In this document: piece after piece, positions 28,644-36,843 of the stretch
How positions within the stretch are numbered: the first letter of the stretch is position 1
How the letters are laid out: every line of letters begins with the position of its first letter
NCBI RefSeq assembly: GCF_031454135.1
Contig: NZ_JAVDQF010000001.1
Location: 496,001 to 560,000 of the forward strand
Reading direction: 5' to 3'
From: Arthrobacter russicus
GTDB taxonomy: Bacteria; Actinomycetota; Actinomycetes; Actinomycetales; Micrococcaceae
Length of the DNA stretch: 64,000 bases
Program-made: the position numbers and the translations under genes
Notes under the pieces: model-generated
What the model saw: only the letters and a program-made list of their open reading frames with translations
Told to the model about the DNA's origin: nothing
The model's database searches: none

Positions 28644-29440
28644 CAGCCCTGCTTCGCCGGGCGGTCAGTCGTGGGGTTGCCCGTGGCGGGCGCGTCCTCC
28701 GACCCGACGGCACCGCTGGCCGCGGAATGGATCTGCCGCCAGCTATTGGCTGCGGCGTCCTGTTCGGCTTCTTTTTTGGAGTGGCCGTTGCCACTGAGAT
28801 AAGACGTGCCGCCGATCCAAAGCACGGCCTGATAGGTGCGGGCGTGGTCCGGGCCTTCGCCGGTCACTTCATAACGCACCGGACCCAATTGGTTGCCGGC
28901 TGCGTATTCCTGGATGCTGGTCTTCCAATCCGTGGCTGCACCCATTGCCGCGGCATCGAGCAGCAACGGGCCGATCAGACGCATCACGAGTTGCCGGGCG
29001 GTCTCGATGTCATGGCAGACGTAAACCGCCCCGATCAGGGCCTCCATGGTGTCCGCCAGGATCGACGCTTTGTTTTTGCCGTCGGTCAAACGCTCGCCTT
29101 GACCGAGCAGGATGAAATTGCCCACGCCAAGGCTCCGGGCCACCCCGGCCAGAGCCCGGGTGCTGACCACAGCGGAGCGGCGTTTCGCCAGCTCGCCTTC
29201 GGCCAGATCCGGATTTTCCCGGAACAGGGCGTCAGTCACCGAAAAGCCCAGCACCGAATCACCCAGGAATTCCAGGCGCTCATTGGTGGGAATGCCGCCG
29301 TTTTCGTAGGCGAATGAACGATGGGTCAGGGCAAGACGAAGCGTCTCGGGGTCGATATCGACCCCGAGACGCTTCAAAAGCTCTGCATTGTCAAGCGCAC
29401 CTGCGCCTTGTGCAGCCACGCCTTGAGTGTGGGTACTCAC
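28643..29440 (-). CDS. rnc: Ribonuclease III
   Basis: This 265-residue endoribonuclease cuts double-stranded RNA, including rRNA precursors. The catalytic domain carries the signature [20 protein letters not shown] around residues 53-72, with the acidic catalytic residues, and the later Asp/Glu motif [12 protein letters not shown]. The C-terminal double-stranded-RNA binding domain ends with [17 protein letters not shown]. It is part of the rpmF-rnc-mutM gene run on the minus strand. A perfect 38-bp palindrome lies in codons 23-35, so the mRNA can form a hairpin of the kind RNase III recognises. Confidence 0.97.
   Translation of the reverse strand: MSTHTQGVAAQGAGALDNAELLKRLGVDIDPETLRLALTHRSFAYENGGIPTNERLEFLGDSVLGFSVTDALFRENPDLAEGELAKRRSAVVSTRALAGVARSLGVGNFILLGQGERLTDGKNKASILADTMEALIGAVYVCHDIETARQLVMRLIGPLLLDAAAMGAATDWKTSIQEYAAGNQLGPVRYEVTGEGPDHARTYQAVLWIGGTSYLSGNGHSKKEAEQDAAANSWRQIHSAASGAVGSEDAPATGNPTTDRPAKQG
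29338..29375. repeat. Perfect 38-bp palindrome inside rnc
   Basis: GAAGCGTCTCGGGGTCGAT (29338-29356) is followed immediately by its exact reverse complement (29357-29375). On the mRNA it covers codons 23-35 ([13 protein letters not shown]). It can fold as a 17-bp GC-rich stem with a four-base AUAU loop. The flanking bases do not extend the symmetry. Such a long exact palindrome within a coding sequence is rare. Confidence 0.95.
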
Positions 29441-29452
29441 GGGCGAACCGAC

Positions 29453-29656
29453 TTAGACGTCAGCGACCTTGCGGCCCTTGTACTCCAAGAACAAGGCGGT
29501 GCCAGCCGAATCGGTGACGACCTTGGCCTGGTGCGGCAAGGAGTAGGTCACGCGACCGTTCTCGACGGTCTTGACCAGGTTGGGCGCAGTGGCTTTCCAC
29601 TGGGACCGGCGTGCGCGGGTATTAGAACGAGACATCTTCCGCTTGGGAACAGCCAC
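29453..29656 (-). CDS. rpmF: 50S ribosomal protein L32
   Basis: This 67-residue protein reads [20 protein letters not shown] then [20 protein letters not shown] and ends KVADV, matching the Arthrobacter-type L32. It lacks the zinc-binding Cys pairs seen in some L32 paralogues. The start is GTG 29656, chosen because L32 begins MAVPKRK; upstream in-frame codons have no family support. It sits between the DUF177 gene and rnc, an order conserved in actinobacteria. Confidence 0.96.
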   Translation of the reverse strand: MAVPKRKMSRSNTRARRSQWKATAPNLVKTVENGRVTYSLPHQAKVVTDSAGTALFLEYKGRKVADV

Positions 29657-29719
29657 GGCTAACTCTTTTCTCTCTTCGCAACGCCGGGTCGTACCCACCG
29701 CTGCAGTCTGTTGTACTTC

Positions 29720-30301
29720 TTACGTCTCTTGCTGCTCTTGGTCCTGCGTCAAGCCGCCCAAAGCAGCCCACCGAGGGTCCAAAACCTCGTGTCGGTGACC
29801 CGGATTGTCCGCCAAGCGCACTCCGCATTCGGAGCACAAACCCTGGCAGTCTTCCTGGCACACCGGCTGGAACGGCAGTGCTGTGACTACCGCATCCCGC
29901 AGCACCGGTTCGAGATCGAGATGATCGTGCTCGACCAGGCGCTGTTCGTCGTCGTCCTCAAGCTCCTCTTTGGCGCCCCGTTCGGGAACGGGCTCTTCGA
30001 AGAAGAACATCTCTTGGATGTCGACATCGAGGTCGTACGCAAGGGGATCCAGGCATCGGCTGCATTCGCCCACCACGTGGACGGTTGCAGTTCCCGAAAC
30101 AAAGATTCCTTCGTGTACGGCCTCCAAATTCAGATCGAGCCGGATGTCCGACCCTTCCTGAACGCCGATCATCGGCGTTCCGAGTTCCCCCGGAGCCGCG
30201 ACTGTATCCTGCCAAGCCCGCATACTGCCTGGACTGCGACCGAAATCTTTGATCGCAACAAGCAATGGTGAACCCGGATGAGTCCGGTGGTTCGTGTTAA
30301 T
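29720..30301 (-). CDS. DUF177 (YceD-type) protein
   Basis: This protein of about 193 residues has the DUF177 core CSRCLDPLAYDLDVDIQEMF and the C-terminal CQEDCQGLCSECGVRL with paired Cys. It accompanies rpmF in most bacteria and has been linked to 23S rRNA maturation. The start is uncertain. ATT at 30299-30301 has a well-spaced AGGAG (30307-30311) and gives MNTNHRTHPGSPLLVAIKDF, resembling homologues that begin with similar residues. The nearest ATG (30320-30322) is seven codons upstream with no Shine-Dalgarno sequence. A TTG later in the gene is also possible. Confidence 0.85.
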   Translation of the reverse strand: MNTNHRTHPGSPLLVAIKDFGRSPGSMRAWQDTVAAPGELGTPMIGVQEGSDIRLDLNLEAVHEGIFVSGTATVHVVGECSRCLDPLAYDLDVDIQEMFFFEEPVPERGAKEELEDDDEQRLVEHDHLDLEPVLRDAVVTALPFQPVCQEDCQGLCSECGVRLADNPGHRHEVLDPRWAALGGLTQDQEQQET

Positions 30302-30391
30302 GGGAACTCCTGGAGGAAACATATGACCGACGTATCATCTTAGCCTGAAACAGGTACCAGCCTCAAACTGCGCCACGCCGAGGCCTCCGGA

Positions 30392-30880
30392 TCAATCGTG
30401 CGCCGCTCCGGCGGCTTCGGCGAATCGGCGTTGCACGGCGCGCGGAACGTAGTCGGAGACGTCTCCGCCCAAGCCGGCCACTTCTTTGATCATGGTGGAA
30501 GAAAGGTGCGCGTAGCGGGCTTCGGCATGCAGGAAAATCGTCTCGACCCCGGTGAGTTGCCGGTTCATGGTCGCCATCGGGACCTCGTAATCGAAGTCGG
30601 ACGAAGAACGCAGGCCCTTCACGATGGCGCTCGCGCCGCGTTGCCGGCAGTATTCGGCGAGCAGGCCCTCGCCCATCGGCTCAATCACGATGCCGCGCAG
30701 CGAAGCGAGCGTCTCCGCCGCCATTTCCAGCCGTTCGTCGAGGCTGAACCGGTACTTCTTCGAGTAGTTGGTGGACACCGCGACGATCACTTCGTCGAAC
30801 AACCCGGCTGCCCGGGCGATGACTTCGAGATGTCCATTGTGGATCGGATCAAACGAACCTGGGCAAACGGCACGGCGCAT
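30392..30880 (-). CDS. coaD: Phosphopantetheine adenylyltransferase
   Basis: This 162-residue enzyme catalyses the fourth step of CoA synthesis, joining ATP and 4'-phosphopantetheine to dephospho-CoA. It carries the nucleotidyltransferase motif GSFDPIHNGHLEVI near the N-terminus, NYSKKYRFSLDERLEM, VKGLRSSSDFDYEVPMA and the late SSTMIKEVAGLGGDVSDYVP. Length is standard and all motifs are intact. It is the last gene of the minus-strand run containing DUF177, rpmF, rnc and mutM, although it lies upstream of them in transcription order. Confidence 0.97.
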   Translation of the reverse strand: MRRAVCPGSFDPIHNGHLEVIARAAGLFDEVIVAVSTNYSKKYRFSLDERLEMAAETLASLRGIVIEPMGEGLLAEYCRQRGASAIVKGLRSSSDFDYEVPMATMNRQLTGVETIFLHAEARYAHLSSTMIKEVAGLGGDVSDYVPRAVQRRFAEAAGAAHD

Positions 30881-30901
30881 AGCTTCAATCTATACACACC
30901 A

Positions 30902-31038
30902 CCCCGCGCGAACGCACACGTGAGCGTTCGGCCCTTTCGTGTCGAACTCCGTTCGCCACGTAGGGATCCTGGCGAACGCACACTCGACGCGGGTGTTTCC
31001 GGAAATTGCCCGCGTCAAGTGTGCACTCGCGCGGGGAT
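30902..31038. repeat. Nested inverted repeats between coaD and an aminotransferase gene
   Basis: GCGAACGCACACTCGACGCG (30972-30991, continuing GG to 30993) pairs with 31009-31030, three mismatches in 22 bases, around a 15-base loop. An outer pair, CCCCGCGCGAACGCACAC near 30902-30919 and GTGTGCACTCGCGCGGGG ending near 31037, matches 16 of 18. The motif GCGAACGCACAC therefore occurs twice. The structure fills the gap between two divergent genes, close to the start codon at 31050, so it could affect expression of the aminotransferase gene. Confidence 0.75.
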
Positions 31039-31049
31039 AAGGTGGGAGC

Positions 31050-32246
31050 ATGACTTCCCCTTGGCAGCGCGCCGCTCAGGGCGCCAACCTGCTGGCCGAC
31101 GACGGCAGCCTCGGCGTGACCATCTTCGAAGAAATCACCTCGCTCGCGGTGCGGACCGGCGCGCTGAATCTGGGCCAGGGCTTCCCGGACCAGGACGGTC
31201 CGGCGGAAATCAAAGCGCTGGCCCGGGAAGCGATCCAGTCCGGCGCGAATCAATACGCGCCCGGCAAAGGCCTGCCCGAGTTGCGGCACGCGATCGCGGA
31301 ACACCAGCAACGCTTCTACGGCCTGCAGCCGGATCCGGACCGCGAAGTTCTGGTCACCACCGGAGCCACCGAAGCGATTGCCGCAGCCTTGCTCGCGTTG
31401 GTCTCCCCCGGCGACGAAGTGCTCAGCTTCGAGCCGTTCTACGATTCCTACGGCGCGATGATCGCGCTGGCCGGCGGGCGCCACGTCACGGTGCCGCTGG
31501 CGGCACCTGATTTCCTGCCCGACGCCGAGGCGCTGGCCGCGGCTTTCTCCGACCGCACCGCGGTGGTGCTGGTGAATTCGCCGCACAACCCCAGCGGCGC
31601 GGTTTTCCCGCCGGAGACCCTGGCCCGGATCGTGGCGCTGGCGGAACGGCACGGTGCGGTGATCATTTCGGATGAAGTCTACGAACACCTCACCTACGGT
31701 GTGCCGCACGTGCCGATCGCCACGCTGCCCGGCGCGGCCGAGCGCACCCTCACGATTTCCTCCGGCGGCAAGACCTTTTCGTTCACCGGGTGGAAGATCG
31801 GCTGGGCCACCGGGCCGGCCGAGGTGATCGCCGCGGTACGCACCGTGAAGCAATTCCTGAGCTACTCTTCCGGAACCCCGTTCCAGGCCGCGATCGCCTG
31901 GGGCTTGCGGCAGGAAGCCGACTACTTCAGCTCGCTGGCAGCGGAACTGCAAGCCAAACGGGACCTGCTGGCGGACGGCCTGCGCGCCGCCGGGCTGACC
32001 GTGCACCTGCCGCAGGGCGGCTATTTCGTGAACGCCGACGTCGCGCCGTTGGGCGTCGGGGACGCCGTGGCTTTGGCCCGGCAACTGCCGGAGCTGATCG
32101 GCGTCGCTGCGATCCCGGTCGCGGTGTTCTGCCATCCGGAGGGCGCTGCCCGGAACAAGTCACTGCTGCGCTTCGCCTTCTGCAAACAGGAATCCGTGCT
32201 CCGCGAAGCCGCCGCCCGTTTGGCCGCCCTCGGGGAACGGCTCTGA
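31050..32246 (+). CDS. PLP-dependent aminotransferase, class I/II
   Basis: This 398-residue fold-type I aminotransferase has NLGQGFPDQDGPAEI, the cofactor-phosphate region TTGATEAIAAALLAL, NSPHNPSGAVF, and the Asp/Tyr pair ISDEVYEHLTYG. The PLP-binding Lys is in SSGGKTFSFTGWKIGW near residue 236. The C-terminal Arg that binds the substrate carboxylate is in LLRFAFCK. This arrangement matches the methionine/kynurenine/N-succinyldiaminopimelate aminotransferase branch (YbdL/DapC type). The exact substrate cannot be decided. The stop overlaps the next gene by four bases (CTGA). Confidence 0.9.
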   Translation: MTSPWQRAAQGANLLADDGSLGVTIFEEITSLAVRTGALNLGQGFPDQDGPAEIKALAREAIQSGANQYAPGKGLPELRHAIAEHQQRFYGLQPDPDREVLVTTGATEAIAAALLALVSPGDEVLSFEPFYDSYGAMIALAGGRHVTVPLAAPDFLPDAEALAAAFSDRTAVVLVNSPHNPSGAVFPPETLARIVALAERHGAVIISDEVYEHLTYGVPHVPIATLPGAAERTLTISSGGKTFSFTGWKIGWATGPAEVIAAVRTVKQFLSYSSGTPFQAAIAWGLRQEADYFSSLAAELQAKRDLLADGLRAAGLTVHLPQGGYFVNADVAPLGVGDAVALARQLPELIGVAAIPVAVFCHPEGAARNKSLLRFAFCKQESVLREAAARLAALGERL

Positions 32247-33055
32247 ACCGCGGGGCTCCGGCCGGCGGAAGCCGTCCCGGCGGGAATCCGCAGCGGCTGC
32301 TCAGCAGCCTCGGCGGCCACGCCGAGATCGCGCCCGACCCGTTGGTGCCCGGAGCTTTCGTCCTGGAGATCGCCGGCGCCGCGCAATCCCATGTGGATTT
32401 GGCGCACCCGGAGCAGATCTTCTACGAGTATTTGCGCCGGATCGGGAATCTGCTGGATGTCTTCCGGCCCGCCGCGGAACCGGTCCGGGCCCTGCACCTC
32501 GGTGCCGGGGCGCTGACCCTGGTGCGCTACCTGGCGGTGCGCCGACCCGGCTCCGAGCAGACCGCCGTCGAGCTCGAGCGCGAGCTCTTGGATTTCGTGC
32601 TGAACAGCCTGCCGCTGCCGCCCGGCACCCGGTTGCGGAACATCATCGGCGATGCCCGCTGGTCCCTCCCGGAAGCCGCCCGGACCGGGCCGTTCGATGC
32701 GATCGTCTTGGACATCTTCTCCGGACCGCAGGCGCCGGAACACATCGCCAGCGTCGACTTCTACACTGAAGCGGCACGGCTGCTGACCCCCGACGGCGTG
32801 CTGATCGTCAACGTCGGCGATGAGGCGGCACTGACCCTGGTGCGCAGCCAATGCGCCGCGCTGCGATCAGTTCTTCCGGCGACCGTACTGTGGGCCGAAT
32901 CCGGAATGTTCAGCGGGCGCTACCCCGGGAACATGATCCTGGCCGGCGTCAAAGCGCACGCCTGGCCTCCGGACTGGACCGAGCAGCTCCTGGCACTCGG
33001 CCCGCACCCCTCCCGGCTGCTCAGCGGCTTGGAACTCGACGAATTCAGTCGTTGA
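32243..33055 (+). CDS. Spermidine-synthase-like methyltransferase-fold protein
   Basis: This protein of about 270 residues has a Rossmann core: VRALHLGAGALTLVRYLAVR (nucleotide loop), an acidic residue after the next strand (QTAVELERELLDFV), and FDAIVLDIFSGPQAPEHIAS. It resembles the soluble polyamine-synthase-like proteins of actinobacteria, but the key Asp/Tyr residues of true spermidine synthases are not clearly present, so the substrate is unknown. No ATG, GTG or TTG suits the N-terminus. The reading most like homologues begins at CTG 32243-32245, overlapping the aminotransferase stop. TTG/GTG near 32340 would truncate it. The 3' end overlaps rsmD by 11 bases on the opposite strand. Confidence 0.78.
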   Translation: MNRGAPAGGSRPGGNPQRLLSSLGGHAEIAPDPLVPGAFVLEIAGAAQSHVDLAHPEQIFYEYLRRIGNLLDVFRPAAEPVRALHLGAGALTLVRYLAVRRPGSEQTAVELERELLDFVLNSLPLPPGTRLRNIIGDARWSLPEAARTGPFDAIVLDIFSGPQAPEHIASVDFYTEAARLLTPDGVLIVNVGDEAALTLVRSQCAALRSVLPATVLWAESGMFSGRYPGNMILAGVKAHAWPPDWTEQLLALGPHPSRLLSGLELDEFSR

Positions 33056-33632
33056 CCGAAGCCCCTTCAGCAACGGCCGGCTCCGCGAACCAGAGCCGGG
33101 TCTCCCCGTAGCTTCGATGGGAAAAGCTCGCCAACCCCGCCGGCCAATCCGGTTCCGGGCTGCGCACCGAGCGCTCGACGACGACCACGGCGCCCGCTGC
33201 CAGCCTCGGCGCCAAAGTTTCCAGCACCGAGCTGAGCCCGGATTCCTCCAGTGGGTACGGCGGATCCAAGAACACCAGGTCCCAGGGACCGGCGCTGCGC
33301 TGCAGGAATTGTTCCACCTTCGCCCGATTGACCCGGGCAGCACCAGGCCCAGCCAAGCAGTTCAGCAGCTCGGCGTTCCGCTGGCAGATTGCTGCGGCTT
33401 TGGCATCGGCTTCGACCAGCTCGGCGCTGGAAGCACCGCGGCTCAACGACTCCAAGCCCAACGCTCCGGAGCCGGCGTAGAGATCCAGCACCCGGGCCCC
33501 GGTGAGCACATCCATCGCCTCCAACCGGGAGAACAGGGCTTCTTTGACCCGGTCCGTCGTGGGCCGGGTCCCGCTGCCAGGCACCGAAGCCAAAGCATGC
33601 CCGCCCGCCAGGCCAGCAATGATCCGGCTCAT
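33045..33632 (-). CDS. rsmD: 16S rRNA (guanine(966)-N(2))-methyltransferase RsmD
   Basis: This 195-residue SAM methyltransferase begins MSRIIAGLAGGHALASVPGS. It continues with GTRPTTDRVKEALFSRLEAM, SAM motif ARVLDLYAGSGALGLESLSR and the catalytic FLDPPYPLEE (N/D-PPY). It methylates G966 of 16S rRNA. ATG 33632 is preferred because family members begin MSRIIAG; a TTG seven codons earlier would start immediately after the recG stop. The gene is downstream of recG with only 21 bases between them. Confidence 0.95.
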   Translation of the reverse strand: MSRIIAGLAGGHALASVPGSGTRPTTDRVKEALFSRLEAMDVLTGARVLDLYAGSGALGLESLSRGASSAELVEADAKAAAICQRNAELLNCLAGPGAARVNRAKVEQFLQRSAGPWDLVFLDPPYPLEESGLSSVLETLAPRLAAGAVVVVERSVRSPEPDWPAGLASFSHRSYGETRLWFAEPAVAEGASVND

Positions 33633-33653
33633 CCGGCAGCCGCCGTCGAACAA

Positions 33654-35876
33654 CTAACCACGTTCAAGGAACGCCTCCTTTTCCGGATTCAACGATGCGT
33701 CGATCGCCTCGCGCAGCGCCGGGTGCGCCGCCAGCTCGGGATCCGCCGCGATGATCCGGTTCGCATCGGCCCGGGCCATCTCGATCACCGATTCGTGTTC
33801 CAGAACCCGCAGCAGCCGCAATGTCGACCGCCCACCGGACTGATTGGCGCCGAGGATGTCGCCTTCGCGGCGCAGCTTCAAGTCCTCCTGGGACAGCTCG
33901 AACCCATCCGTGGTCGCGGCCACCGCGTCCAACCGGCGTCGGCTCGGATGGCCCGGCTCCAATTCGGTGACCAGCAGCGCGGTACCCGGCAAACCGCCAC
34001 GGCCCACCCGGCCACGGAGCTGATGCAACTGCGAGATGCCGAACCGGTCGGCGTCCAGGATCACCATCAGCGTCGCATTGTGCACGTCGACGCCGACTTC
34101 GACTACCGTGGTCGAGACCAGAACCTGGATGCTCCCCGCGGCGAAATCAGCCATCACCCTGCTCTTCTCGGCCGGATCCAATCTGCCGTGCAGGGCTTCG
34201 ATCCGGCATCCGGACAGGGCCGGTTCCTGCCGAAGTTGTTCGACCACCTCGAGTACCGAGGCCATCGACCGGCCGTCCTCGCCGCCATCAGGAGCACCGG
34301 TATCGGGGCCACTGTCGTCGGGCTCGTCGCCGCTGGACGACTCAGCTCCCTCGGTCTCGCCGATCCGCGGGCAGACCACGTAGACCTGGTGCCCGGCCTC
34401 GATTTCCTCCCGGCTGCGCTGCCACAGGCGGGAGAACCAGGCCGGGTTTTCCGCCAACCCCACCACGAAAGTGCTGATCGGAGCGCGGCCCGCGGGAAGT
34501 TCGCGCAGCACCGAGGTCTCCAGATCGCCGAACACGGTCATCGCGACCGTCCGCGGGATCGGCGTCGCGGTCATCACCAGCAGGTGCGGAGGATGGGCTG
34601 CCTTGGCCCGCAGCGCATCGCGTTGCTCCACGCCGAAGCGGTGCTGTTCGTCCACCACGATCAGTCCGAGGTCGAAAAACTGCACCTGGTCGGAGAGTAA
34701 AGCGTGGGTTCCGATCACGATGCCGGCCTGGCCCGAAGCAGCAGCCAGCAAGGCTTCTTTTTTGGCCGCCGCCGGCATGGTGCCGGTCAGCAGCACGACC
34801 TGGGTACCGGATTCATGGCCGCCCAGCATGCCGCCTTCGGCGAGCGGCCCCAGGGTGCGGCGAATCGATTGGTAGTGCTGGGAAGCGAGCACTTCGGTCG
34901 GTGCGAGCAATGCGGCCTGGCCGCCGGAGTCGATGACTTGGAGCATCGCCCGCAAGGCGACCAAGGTCTTCCCGGAGCCGACTTCGCCCTGCAGCAATCG
35001 GTGCATCGGGCTTTCCGCAGCCAGCTCGCCGGCCAATTCCCGGCCCACCGTTTGCTGCCCACCGGTCAGCGTGAACGGCAAGGCCGCATCGAATTCCGCC
35101 AACAGCCCGTGCTCGAGGCCTGGTCTGGAAACTGCCTGCTGGGCTGCGGTCTGCGCCCGGCGCCGGGCCAGCGCCGTCTGCAGCACCAGGGCTTCCTGGT
35201 ACCGGAAGCGCTCCCGGGCCTGCTGCCATTGCCCCGCATCGGCCGGCCGGTGGATCATCCGGAAGGCCTCGGGCAAGCCGATGAACCCTTCCCGGCGGGA
35301 GGTTTCCTGCGGTACTGGATCCGGGAAATCGTCCAGTTCCACGGCGTCCAAGAGCGCAGCGACCGCGTTGCCGATTTTCCAGCTCGGTAGTTTCGCGGTG
35401 GCCGGGTAGACCGGGATCGGCGCCTTGGCCAGCTCGGCGTCCACGCCGTCGGCGTCGATCAGCACGTAGTCCGGGTTGGTCAGGGTCAGTGCCCGGTTGA
35501 AAAAGCCCACTTTGCCGGAGAACATCGCGCGGAGCCCGGGGCGCAGTTCTTTCTCGGCACGCCAGCCGTTGAAGAAGCTGATTTTCAACGAGCCCGCCCC
35601 GCTGGCTGAATCATCGGCCACCACGACGTCGGTGATGCTGCCTTTGCGCTGCCGCATCCGCCGGCTATTGACGCTGACCACCCGCGCGATCAAGGTGACT
35701 TCCTCGTCGAACGGCAGGCCGTTGATCGGAGTCAACTCGCCGCGGTTGAGATAGCGGCGGGGGAAATACAGCAACAACTCGCCGACGGTGCCCAGGCCCA
35801 AGTTCTTTTCGATCGCGCCCGCGGAGGCCTTGCCCAAAAGCCGTTCCAGCGGAAGCTGCGACTCAGTCGTCCGCAT
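33654..35876 (-). CDS. recG: ATP-dependent DNA helicase RecG
   Basis: This 740-residue branch-migrating helicase rescues stalled replication forks. It has an N-terminal wedge/OB domain (LLLYFPRRYLNRGELTPING), Walker A LLQGEVGSGKTLVALRA, DEAD-type box VVDEQHRFGVEQR, TATPIPRTVAMTVFG, and motif VI ISQLHQLRGRVGRGGLPG. The C-terminal TRG-like end follows. An acidic insertion between the two helicase lobes (GAESSSGDEPDDSGPDTGAP) is longer than in most RecG. ATG 35876 overlaps the DAK2 gene by 14 bases; an in-frame ATG at 35894 is the alternative start. Confidence 0.96.
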   Translation of the reverse strand: MRTTESQLPLERLLGKASAGAIEKNLGLGTVGELLLYFPRRYLNRGELTPINGLPFDEEVTLIARVVSVNSRRMRQRKGSITDVVVADDSASGAGSLKISFFNGWRAEKELRPGLRAMFSGKVGFFNRALTLTNPDYVLIDADGVDAELAKAPIPVYPATAKLPSWKIGNAVAALLDAVELDDFPDPVPQETSRREGFIGLPEAFRMIHRPADAGQWQQARERFRYQEALVLQTALARRRAQTAAQQAVSRPGLEHGLLAEFDAALPFTLTGGQQTVGRELAGELAAESPMHRLLQGEVGSGKTLVALRAMLQVIDSGGQAALLAPTEVLASQHYQSIRRTLGPLAEGGMLGGHESGTQVVLLTGTMPAAAKKEALLAAASGQAGIVIGTHALLSDQVQFFDLGLIVVDEQHRFGVEQRDALRAKAAHPPHLLVMTATPIPRTVAMTVFGDLETSVLRELPAGRAPISTFVVGLAENPAWFSRLWQRSREEIEAGHQVYVVCPRIGETEGAESSSGDEPDDSGPDTGAPDGGEDGRSMASVLEVVEQLRQEPALSGCRIEALHGRLDPAEKSRVMADFAAGSIQVLVSTTVVEVGVDVHNATLMVILDADRFGISQLHQLRGRVGRGGLPGTALLVTELEPGHPSRRRLDAVAATTDGFELSQEDLKLRREGDILGANQSGGRSTLRLLRVLEHESVIEMARADANRIIAADPELAAHPALREAIDASLNPEKEAFLERG

Positions 35877-36843
35877 GGTCGTGGGTCGCGGCACGCAATT
35901 CGCTCACGCTGACGTTCTGCGGTTCGCCCAGGGAACGGATCACGGCCAGCGCCGGCTCAGCCTCGTTGGTGTGCACATGCACCCGCCAACGGTAGGACTC
36001 GGCTTCGCTGTCCTGGACCATAGGGCTCATGATCACCGAATCGCCCAACTCGTCCAACCGCATCCGGAGGTTGGCCGCGTCCAGCGGCGAAAGGTCGATC
36101 GTGCACATCACTTCGACTCCTTCGGCGACCGGCATCGATTGGTGGATATGGCTGCCGTGCACGTCGTAACCGGCCAGGCCGTCCAACAGCCCCGCTTGGA
36201 GGTCTTGGTGCAGGATCTCCGCCCGGAGGCAGTCCAGAACCAGCAGCAAACCCACTCCGCCGGAATCGACAACCCGGGCATCGCGCAATTCGCTGAGCTG
36301 CTCTTCGGTCCGGATCACCGCCGCGAGGGCCGCATCCACGATCGCGTCCAGGGCGACCGAAAGCGCATGGTTGCTGTCGTCCCCGTTCATCGAGGCATCA
36401 GCCATGGCTGCGGCTTCGGCCGCGGATTCGAGCACGGAGAGCATCGTTCCCTGCAAAGGGTCGCTCAGCGCGGACCAAGAACGGATTTGGGCCCGGCGCA
36501 GCGCAGCTGCGAGCAACGGCGCGTTGAGCCGGTTGGCGCCTTGCATCGGTTCCGACATCGCCGCCAGCAGTACTGCCAGCAAAGTCCCCGAATTCCCCCG
36601 GGCGTTCTCCATGGCGGCTTCCGCCGCGGCCCGGAGCAGAACCCCGAGGTCCGTACCTTCGGTGGTCTGCGCGGCGCCGTTCGCCGAACGGAGGGTCAGG
36701 TAGAGATTGGTCCCGGTATCGCCGTCCGCGACCGGGAAGATATTGATGGCATTGAGCCGGTCGCTGTGATTGCCCAGCGTTTCTTCGCACCTGGCGAACC
36801 AGCGCTTCAACGCCGAGGCATTGGCTGCGATCTTAGTCTGCAA
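35863..36843 (-). CDS. DAK2-domain protein (fatty acid kinase-like)
   Basis: This 326-residue protein carries the DAK2 domain of FakA/YloV proteins. NAINIFPVADGDTGTNLYLT binds the nucleotide, with ARGNSGTLLAVLLAAMSEPM and DSGGVGLLLVLDCLR further on. The C-terminal part (HVHTNEAEPALAVI) matches the start of the FakA C-terminal region, but the protein is shorter than FakA (about 550 residues), so the last domain is missing or reduced. It may phosphorylate fatty acids with a FakB partner not seen here. The gene lies between thiL and recG, as usual in actinobacteria. The start is TTG 36843, overlapping thiL by 11 bases. Confidence 0.88.
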   Translation of the reverse strand: MQTKIAANASALKRWFARCEETLGNHSDRLNAINIFPVADGDTGTNLYLTLRSANGAAQTTEGTDLGVLLRAAAEAAMENARGNSGTLLAVLLAAMSEPMQGANRLNAPLLAAALRRAQIRSWSALSDPLQGTMLSVLESAAEAAAMADASMNGDDSNHALSVALDAIVDAALAAVIRTEEQLSELRDARVVDSGGVGLLLVLDCLRAEILHQDLQAGLLDGLAGYDVHGSHIHQSMPVAEGVEVMCTIDLSPLDAANLRMRLDELGDSVIMSPMVQDSEAESYRWRVHVHTNEAEPALAVIRSLGEPQNVSVSELRAATHDHADD

